Made by a program: the position numbers and the translations under genes
Notes under the pieces: model-generated
What the model was told of the DNA's origin: nothing
Databases searched by the model: none
Seen by the model: only the letters and a program-made list of their open reading frames with translations
Part shown: positions 7,019 through 11,945 of the stretch, piece after piece
Numbering within the stretch: position 1 is the first letter of the stretch
Layout: each line of letters begins with the position of its first letter
Source: an uncultured Actinomycetes bacterium
Lineage (GTDB): Bacteria > Actinomycetota > Actinomycetes > Nanopelagicales > Nanopelagicaceae
Reading direction: 5' to 3'
Assembly (NCBI GenBank): GCA_903893085.1
Contig: CAITKS010000113.1
Span: forward strand, 1-11,945
Length of the DNA: 11,945 nucleotides

Positions 7019-8427
7019 TAACCAACAGCGCCTTCCATTTGCAATTCGATCAAACGGTTTAACTCAAGGGCGTATTCCATTGGAAGTTCGCGAGCAATTG
7101 GTTCGATGAATCCACGAACGATCATCGCCATCGCTTCATCTTCAGTTAGACCACGCGACATCAAATAGAAAAGCTGATCATCACTGATCTTTGAAACGGT
7201 TGCTTCGTGACCCATTGAGACATCGTCTTCACGAATATCAACGTATGGATAAGTATCTGAACGAGAAATCGTGTCGACCAAAAGTGCATCACATTTAACA
7301 GTGCTCTTTGAGTGATGTGCTCCTTCTTGTACCTGAACCAAGCCACGGTAAGAAGTGCGACCGCCACCGCGTGCTACAGACTTTGAGATTACAGAAGAAG
7401 ATGTGAATGGAGCAGCATGAACCATCTTGGCTCCAGAGTCTTGGTGTTGTCCAGGACCAGCAAAAGCCAAAGACAAAGTTTCACCCTTAGCGTGTGGACC
7501 CATCAACATAACTGCTGGATATTTCATGGTGACCTTGGATCCAATGTTGCCATCGACCCATTCCATGGTTGCACCTTCAGCACAAGTAGCGCGCTTGGTA
7601 ACTAAGTTATAAACGTTGTTAGACCAGTTTTGAATCGTTGTGTAACGAACGCGTGCGCCCTTTTTAACAATAATTTCAACAACTGCAGAGTGCAGTGAAT
7701 CTGATTTGTAGATTGGGGCAGTACAGCCTTCTACATAATGGATATATGAATCTTCATCAGCAATAATCAAGGTGCGCTCGAACTGACCCATATTCTCGGT
7801 ATTGATTCGGAAATATGCCTGTAAAGGAATGTCTACATGCACGCCTTTTGGAACATAGATAAATGAACCACCAGACCAAGCAGCAGTGTTTAGCGCTGCA
7901 AACTTATTATCTCCAACTGGAATAACGGATGCGAAATACTCTTTGAATAGCTCTGGGTGTTGCTTTAATCCGCTATCGGTATCAAGGAAAATAACGCCCT
8001 GCTTTTCCAAATCTTCACGAATTGAGTGATAAACAACTTCAGACTCGTATTGCGCTGCGACACCTGAAACTAAGCGCTGTTTTTCCGCTTCTGGAATACC
8101 TAAACGATCGTATGTATTTTTGATTTCCTCAGGTAGATCATCCCAAGTTGCTGCCTGCTTCTCGGTTGAGCGCACGAAGTACTTGATGGTGTCGAAGAAA
8201 ATTCCGGTTAGATCAGAACCCCATGATGGCATTGGCTTCTTCTCGAAGAGTGAAAGCCCCTTTAGACGCATATCTAGCATCCACTGTGGTTCATCTTTCT
8301 TTGAAGAAATATCGCGAACGACTTCATCGTTGATTCCACGTCGTGAATTAGCGCCGGCATCATTGCCGTCAGACCAACCGTATTCGTAGTTTCCGAGACC
8401 ATCTAGTTCTGGATGTGCAGTTGTCAT
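7018..8427 (-). CDS. sufB: SufB, main Fe-S scaffold subunit
   Basis: This 469-residue protein is the core scaffold on which the nascent cluster forms. Landmarks are [13 protein letters not shown] at 46-58, the [13 protein letters not shown] block at 184-196, Cys235 in VEGCTAPIY (equivalent to E. coli Cys254, where sulfur enters), Cys379 in [12 protein letters not shown] (E. coli Cys405), and Glu408 in GHEAT, 29 residues later (E. coli Glu434). The conserved YLMSRGL segment follows at 421-427. Catalytic residues are therefore complete. There is no intein, although SufB inteins are common in mycobacteria. The ATG overlaps the sufR stop by one base (TAATG) and has its own GGAAAGG seven bases upstream, so it can be translated well independently of the repressor. 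Confidence 0.98.
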   Translation of the reverse strand: MTTAHPELDGLGNYEYGWSDGNDAGANSRRGINDEVVRDISSKKDEPQWMLDMRLKGLSLFEKKPMPSWGSDLTGIFFDTIKYFVRSTEKQAATWDDLPEEIKNTYDRLGIPEAEKQRLVSGVAAQYESEVVYHSIREDLEKQGVIFLDTDSGLKQHPELFKEYFASVIPVGDNKFAALNTAAWSGGSFIYVPKGVHVDIPLQAYFRINTENMGQFERTLIIADEDSYIHYVEGCTAPIYKSDSLHSAVVEIIVKKGARVRYTTIQNWSNNVYNLVTKRATCAEGATMEWVDGNIGSKVTMKYPAVMLMGPHAKGETLSLAFAGPGQHQDSGAKMVHAAPFTSSSVISKSVARGGGRTSYRGLVQVQEGAHHSKSTVKCDALLVDTISRSDTYPYVDIREDDVSMGHEATVSKISDDQLFYLMSRGLTEDEAMAMIVRGFIEPIARELPMEYALELNRLIELQMEGAVG

Positions 8428-9164
8428 TACCGCGCCTTTCCGGCTGTTTGAGGTTGCTTGCTTTGGATATTTGTTTGGTTGGGAATATAAGTTGTGCAGA
8501 CGCCATCGCCATGAGCGATAGTCGCTAGGCGCTGTACGTGAGTGCCTAACAATTTAGAAAATGCCTCTGTTTCAGCTTCGCAAAGTTGTGGGAACTCTGC
8601 TGCGACGTGTGCAATCGGGCAGTGATGTTGACAGAGCTCTTCACCGTTACCGCGCGGTCCCACTGTCGCTGCATATCCTTGCTCGCTGAGAAAAGTTGCT
8701 AAGGCATCAATCTTCTTTGAGCCCTTACCGATTAACGCAGTCGCTTTACGTTCGATGTCATCTGCGCGAGATTGTGCAAAGGCTGTAACTAAATGCTCAC
8801 CAGATTGCGCTGACATAAATTTAAGCGCTGCAACGGCTAGGTCATCGTAAGAATGTTCAAATTTTTCTCGACCCGAATCAGTCATTACAAAAACCTTTGA
8901 TGGGCGACCACGACCACGAGTTGAAGAGATGCGAGGTTCGCGTGCTTCCAGAATTGAATCGGCGACTAGAAGATCTAGGTGGCGGCGAATTCCGGCAGAT
9001 GTGAGTCCTAGGCGCTCGCTTAGCGCGGCAGCCGTTGATGGACCATTTTCAAGAACCGAGCGGGCGACCGCATCGCGAGTGCGTGGATCATCGCTAGTTT
9101 TGAGTGCTGACCCTGGACTTAATTTCACAACACTATTGTGTCGTAATTCGCTCGCGCTTTCCAC
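8427..9164 (-). CDS. sufR: SufR, Fe-S-sensing repressor of the suf operon
   Basis: The longest frame gives 245 residues from GTG 9164. A winged helix-turn-helix domain spans about 30-100: [21 protein letters not shown] holds the recognition helix, and a basic wing contains RGRGRPSK. The C-terminal sensing domain carries Cys178, Cys182, Cys195 and Cys223, spaced C-x3-C-x12-C-x27-C, which matches as I recall the [4Fe-4S] ligands of mycobacterial SufR. With its cluster the protein represses suf; cluster loss under iron or oxidative stress releases it. The gene is first in the operon and overlaps sufB (TAATG). The true start may be GTG 9128 (codon 13, 233 residues), because a candidate promoter and dyad lie inside the first 13 codons, neither GTG has a Shine-Dalgarno, and the HTH starts only after residue 28. 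Confidence 0.93.
   Translation of the reverse strand: MESASELRHNSVVKLSPGSALKTSDDPRTRDAVARSVLENGPSTAAALSERLGLTSAGIRRHLDLLVADSILEAREPRISSTRGRGRPSKVFVMTDSGREKFEHSYDDLAVAALKFMSAQSGEHLVTAFAQSRADDIERKATALIGKGSKKIDALATFLSEQGYAATVGPRGNGEELCQHHCPIAHVAAEFPQLCEAETEAFSKLLGTHVQRLATIAHGDGVCTTYIPNQTNIQSKQPQTAGKAR
9127..9144. promoter_or_regulatory. Candidate SufR operator (dyad)
   Basis: The + strand shows the perfect inverted repeat ACAC-TATT-GTGT at 9130-9141, extending to AC..GT at 9127-9128 and 9143-9144 with one mismatch per arm. A second overlapping dyad, CACAA-N5-TTGTG, occupies 9126-9140. The site covers the candidate sufR -10 element and start point, so a bound dimer would block transcription. Mycobacterial SufR is reported to bind an ACACT-containing inverted repeat ahead of its operon, and this resembles it. 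Assignment to SufR is inferred from position and similarity. Confidence 0.5.
9129..9163 (-). promoter_or_regulatory. Candidate promoter of the suf operon
   Basis: Read on the minus strand, TGGAAA (9158-9163) and CACAAT (9135-9140) are separated by 17 bases, and the -10 box ends six bases before GTG at 9128. The -35 matches TTGACA at four of six positions; the -10 matches TATAAT at four of six. It would yield a leaderless sufR mRNA starting at codon 13 of the longest frame. The intergenic gap itself holds no better minus-strand option ahead of GTG 9164, where the preceding bases are GC-rich. Confidence 0.42.
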
Positions 9165-9192
9165 TTGGGCGCGGGCAGCTAGGTCATAGGCT
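9165..9192 (+). promoter_or_regulatory. Candidate ctaA promoter, leaderless
   Basis: TTGGGC (9165-9170) and TAGGCT (9187-9192) are spaced by 16 bases; TAGGCT fits the actinobacterial TANNNT pattern and ends six bases before the ctaA ATG at 9199. No Shine-Dalgarno sequence is present. The -35 box lies one base from the candidate suf -35 box on the other strand, making a back-to-back divergent promoter pair in a 34-bp gap. Confidence 0.42.
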
Positions 9193-9198
9193 TAGGCC

Positions 9199-10056
9199 AT
9201 GACGTTCAGACGGCTCATTTATGGACTTCTTCTCATATTACAGGCAGCACTGATTTTGACCGGTGGCGCCGTCCGATTAACTGGTTCGGGCTTGGGTTGT
9301 CCTACTTGGCCAGAATGCACGCCAGGTTCATACACTCCAGTGCCCCATCAGGCAGAAGGTCAATTACACGCCTGGATTGAATTTGGAAATCGGCTACTTA
9401 CTTTTGGGCTCGTTGCGGTGTCACTTATAGTTTTGGCACACGTATTAATTACCAAACGCCGTGATTTGCGATTGCTCGCAGCCGGACAACTTCTTGGAAT
9501 TTTAGGACAAGGCGTTCTCGGTGGAATTACAGTTCTAACCGACTTACATCCGTTGCCAGTTGCATGTCATCTTTTGCTTTCAATCGTTTTGGTAGCCGCG
9601 GCTGTTTCTCTTTATGATCGCCGCGAATTTCCGGTTAAGAAGTTAACTATTGACGATCGTTTGAATTCTGCGCTATCGCGATCACATATATTATTTGCAT
9701 TTGTCGTGATAGTTCTGGGAACACTAGTAACGGGTAGCGGTCCACATGCTGGTGATGAGAAAGCACAACGTTTTGGATTCGATATTCGGAGTGTTTCCAT
9801 ACTTCACGCCGATGCGGTCATTGCCCTTTTCGGTTTAACTCTTGCCCTTTTTGTAGCGTTTCGTGGAAACCAAATAGTTAAAAAACGAATTTTCATGTTT
9901 ACAGCGATAGCACTTGCCCAAGGACTAATCGGCTACATCCAATACTTCACCGGAATTCCCGAAATACTCGTGGCCGCTCATCTATTGGGGGCTGCTTTGG
10001 TTTGGATCGCAGCGTGGCGTATCCGTTTAGCAATCACAACAGGAGAGATGAAATAA
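9199..10056 (+). CDS. ctaA: CtaA (COX15 family) heme A synthase
   Basis: This 285-residue membrane protein oxidises heme O to heme A for aa3-type cytochrome c oxidase. It has about eight hydrophobic segments arranged as two four-helix halves. The first outer loop carries the CtaA cysteine pair, Cys34 and Cys40 in LGCPTWPEC, followed by His57 and the catalytic Glu61 in QLHAWIEFGNR. The other heme-ligand histidines are His124 (VACHLLLS), His203 (ILHADA) and His261 (VAAHLLG). GTLVTGSGPHAGD at 174-186 is the conserved start of the second half. The ATG at 9199 is placed right at helix 1 and six bases after a -10-like TAGGCT. The gene diverges from sufR and shares one base with tkt. ctaB, which makes heme O, is not in the window. 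Confidence 0.95.
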   Translation: MTFRRLIYGLLLILQAALILTGGAVRLTGSGLGCPTWPECTPGSYTPVPHQAEGQLHAWIEFGNRLLTFGLVAVSLIVLAHVLITKRRDLRLLAAGQLLGILGQGVLGGITVLTDLHPLPVACHLLLSIVLVAAAVSLYDRREFPVKKLTIDDRLNSALSRSHILFAFVVIVLGTLVTGSGPHAGDEKAQRFGFDIRSVSILHADAVIALFGLTLALFVAFRGNQIVKKRIFMFTAIALAQGLIGYIQYFTGIPEILVAAHLLGAALVWIAAWRIRLAITTGEMK

Positions 10057-11945
10057 TGAGCACACTACAGAATTGGTCAGAAATTGATGACCTTGCAGTT
10101 GCCCACGCCCGCGCACTCGCCATGGATGCAGTGCAGAACGCTGGTCACGGACATCCGGGTACTGCAATGTCCCTTGCTCCCGTTGCCTACAATCTCTTTC
10201 AACGTCATCTTGTTCATGATCCTGCAGATCCAAATTGGCTTGGTCGCGACCGATTTGTACTCTCTTGCGGTCATTCATCTCTGACTCTTTATACTCAATT
10301 ATTTTTCAGCGGCTACGGAGTTGAAATAAGTGATTTGAAAGCGTTCCGCACCTGGAACTCATTAACTCCTGGCCATCCCGAATTTGGCCACACTGCGGGT
10401 GTTGAAATGACAACCGGTCCCTTAGGTGCTGGTGTTGCAACTGCAGTTGGCATGGCAATGGCTGCTCGATACGAACGTGGCCTACTTGATCCAGAAGCGC
10501 CGGCGCAAACATCTATTTTCGATCATGCAATCTGGGTAATTTGCTCAGATGGTGATCTTCAAGAAGGCGTAAGTGCGGAGGCCTCATCTCTTGCTGGAAC
10601 ACAAGAACTTGGCAATCTGAAAATAATTTATGATGACAATCGAATATCGATCGAAGGCGATACGCATGTTGCATTCACTGAAGATGTGTCAGCTAGATAT
10701 CGTGCTTACGGTTGGAACGTTATTGATGTGCCTGCAGCTAAAGATGGCAACGTAGATCTAGTTCAACTTGATGCCGCGATAATTTCGGCAAAAACTGAAA
10801 ACACTAAGCCGACACTAATTCGTATGAAATCCGTTATCGCATGGCCCGCACCTAACGCTCGCAACACCGCTGAATCACACGGTTCAGCTTTGGGCGCAGA
10901 TGAAATAGCTGAAACAAAGAAAATGCTTGGTTTAGATCCAGCAGAGAATTTTGCAATGCCTGCCGAAATTCTTAAGCATGTGCGAGCGGTGAAAGAACGT
11001 GGTGCGGCAGCACATAAGGATTGGGATGAAAAATTCAATATTTGGAAGAAGACCAATCCTGATCGCGCAGACCTTTTGCAACGCCTAATCAGTGCAGAGT
11101 TGCCGGATGGATGGGACTCACAACTACCGCAATATCCAGCAGGCAAAGATGTTGCAACACGTAAAGCATCCGGTGAAACAATCGCTGCGCTTGCAAAAGT
11201 CCTCCCAGAATTCTGGGGTGGATCAGCCGATTTAGCTGGAAGCAATAACACGACCATTAACAGCGCCGGGTCATTCTTACCTGCATCCAGTGAAATGACT
11301 GGAGCAAATCCATACGGGCGAATGATTCACTTCGGCATTCGTGAACATGCGATGGGATCGATTGTTAATGGCATAGCGCTACATGGTTTATCTAGATCAT
11401 TCGGTGGCACATTTGCAGTCTTCAGTGATTACATGCGTCCTGCAGTTCGCTTGTCAGCAATAATGGATCTTCCTAGTATTTTCATTTGGAGCCACGATTC
11501 AATTGGTTTGGGTGAAGACGGTCCAACGCATCAACCTGTCGAACATCTTGCATCGCTGCGCGCTATTCCTAACTTTGCTGTGGTTCGCCCAGCCGATGCC
11601 AACGAAGTTCGTGAAGCTTGGAAATCAATTTTGCGTCGCAGAAAGCCTGTAGGTCTCTTACTCTCACGCCAAAACCTTCCGGTTGTGGACCGAACTACTC
11701 ATGGCGCGGCCGACCTAGTTGATAAAGGCGCATACATACTCAAAGAATCTGAAGGCGCCGCCGATGTTGTATTAATTGCAACAGGATCTGAAGTTTGTAT
11801 TGCGCTATCTGTTCAGGAAATCTTGGCAGGTAAATCAATTCGCACCCGCGTGGTCAGTGCGCCTTGCTTGGAATGGTTTAACGAACAAACCCCGGCATAC
11901 CGAGAGAGCGTTCTTCCAAAGGATGTGCGCTTGAAGGTCAGTATC
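10056..11945 (+). CDS. tkt: Transketolase, 3' end outside window
   Basis: An intact frame of 630 codons runs off the right edge. Transketolase moves two-carbon ketol units between sugar phosphates in the non-oxidative pentose phosphate pathway, using thiamine diphosphate and Mg2+. Visible landmarks are AGHGHPG at 29-35, the cofactor motif SDGDLQEG at 164-171 with Asn195 in YDDN, His275 in AESHGSALG, substrate-domain GGSADLAGSN at 388-397, catalytic Glu430 in GIREHAMG, and DGPTHQPVEHLA at 488-499. Full-length enzymes have about 660-700 residues, so roughly 40-70 C-terminal residues are missing. The ATG overlaps the ctaA stop (TAATG) and has AGGAGAG eight bases upstream, inside the ctaA coding end, so it can initiate strongly. 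Pyrimidine-binding and TPP domains are both complete; only the C-terminal domain is cut. Confidence 0.97.
   Translation, partial: MSTLQNWSEIDDLAVAHARALAMDAVQNAGHGHPGTAMSLAPVAYNLFQRHLVHDPADPNWLGRDRFVLSCGHSSLTLYTQLFFSGYGVEISDLKAFRTWNSLTPGHPEFGHTAGVEMTTGPLGAGVATAVGMAMAARYERGLLDPEAPAQTSIFDHAIWVICSDGDLQEGVSAEASSLAGTQELGNLKIIYDDNRISIEGDTHVAFTEDVSARYRAYGWNVIDVPAAKDGNVDLVQLDAAIISAKTENTKPTLIRMKSVIAWPAPNARNTAESHGSALGADEIAETKKMLGLDPAENFAMPAEILKHVRAVKERGAAAHKDWDEKFNIWKKTNPDRADLLQRLISAELPDGWDSQLPQYPAGKDVATRKASGETIAALAKVLPEFWGGSADLAGSNNTTINSAGSFLPASSEMTGANPYGRMIHFGIREHAMGSIVNGIALHGLSRSFGGTFAVFSDYMRPAVRLSAIMDLPSIFIWSHDSIGLGEDGPTHQPVEHLASLRAIPNFAVVRPADANEVREAWKSILRRRKPVGLLLSRQNLPVVDRTTHGAADLVDKGAYILKESEGAADVVLIATGSEVCIALSVQEILAGKSIRTRVVSAPCLEWFNEQTPAYRESVLPKDVRLKVSI

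Noticed and set aside
7018..8427. Possible intein in SufB
   Set aside because: The conserved blocks run without interruption and total length is normal for an intein-free SufB.
10027..10278. Minus-strand frames across the ctaA-tkt junction
   Set aside because: They cover the conserved start of transketolase in antisense, and their composition (Gln, Arg and Asp rich) is typical of shadows.
10763..11257. 164-residue minus-strand frame inside tkt
   Set aside because: It is the reverse shadow of conserved transketolase sequence and has no recognisable domain.

Overview
The window looks like a compact, low-GC actinobacterial chromosome segment; the freshwater Nanopelagicales (acI) lineage would fit. 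The evidence is actinobacterial gene content and order: a DUF3099-type membrane protein beside SURF1, a SufR-led suf operon with SufU instead of SufE, a Rieske protein between sufD and sufC, and a SufT at the end. Base composition is clearly lower in GC than most actinobacteria (judged by eye). Genes overlap or nearly touch, and two genes appear to have leaderless starts. No mobile element, tRNA, rRNA, CRISPR array or intein is visible, and no gap between genes exceeds about 35 bases. The lineage call is an inference.

Left end (1-980, + strand): the 3' end of a small two-helix membrane protein (DUF3099 type), then a SURF1-family cytochrome oxidase assembly factor. The centre (939-9164, - strand, read right to left) looks like one transcription unit: sufR, sufB, sufD, a Rieske ferredoxin, sufC, sufS, sufU, sufT and a half-size ABC exporter. 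Several junctions are TAATG or TAAATG, so translational coupling is likely. The last gene overlaps SURF1 tail to tail by 42 bp. Right end (9199-11945, + strand): ctaA (heme A synthase) and tkt (transketolase, cut by the window edge), joined by a TAATG overlap.

SufS takes sulfur from cysteine, SufU accepts it, and the SufB-SufC2-SufD scaffold builds Fe-S clusters using SufC ATP hydrolysis. SufT probably helps cluster delivery, and SufR senses cluster status through a predicted [4Fe-4S] site and represses the operon. The operon is flanked on both sides by cytochrome c oxidase biogenesis genes (SURF1 and CtaA), so the region is largely concerned with making respiratory cofactors.

The genes belong to well-known families; I see no undescribed system. 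The most useful observations are in the 34-bp divergent sufR-ctaA gap and its edges: back-to-back candidate promoters, a dyad that could be the SufR operator, and evidence that the real sufR start lies 36 bp inside the longest reading frame. Also notable are the exporter at the end of the suf operon, the convergent overlap without a visible terminator, and the direct ctaA-tkt coupling without ctaB.
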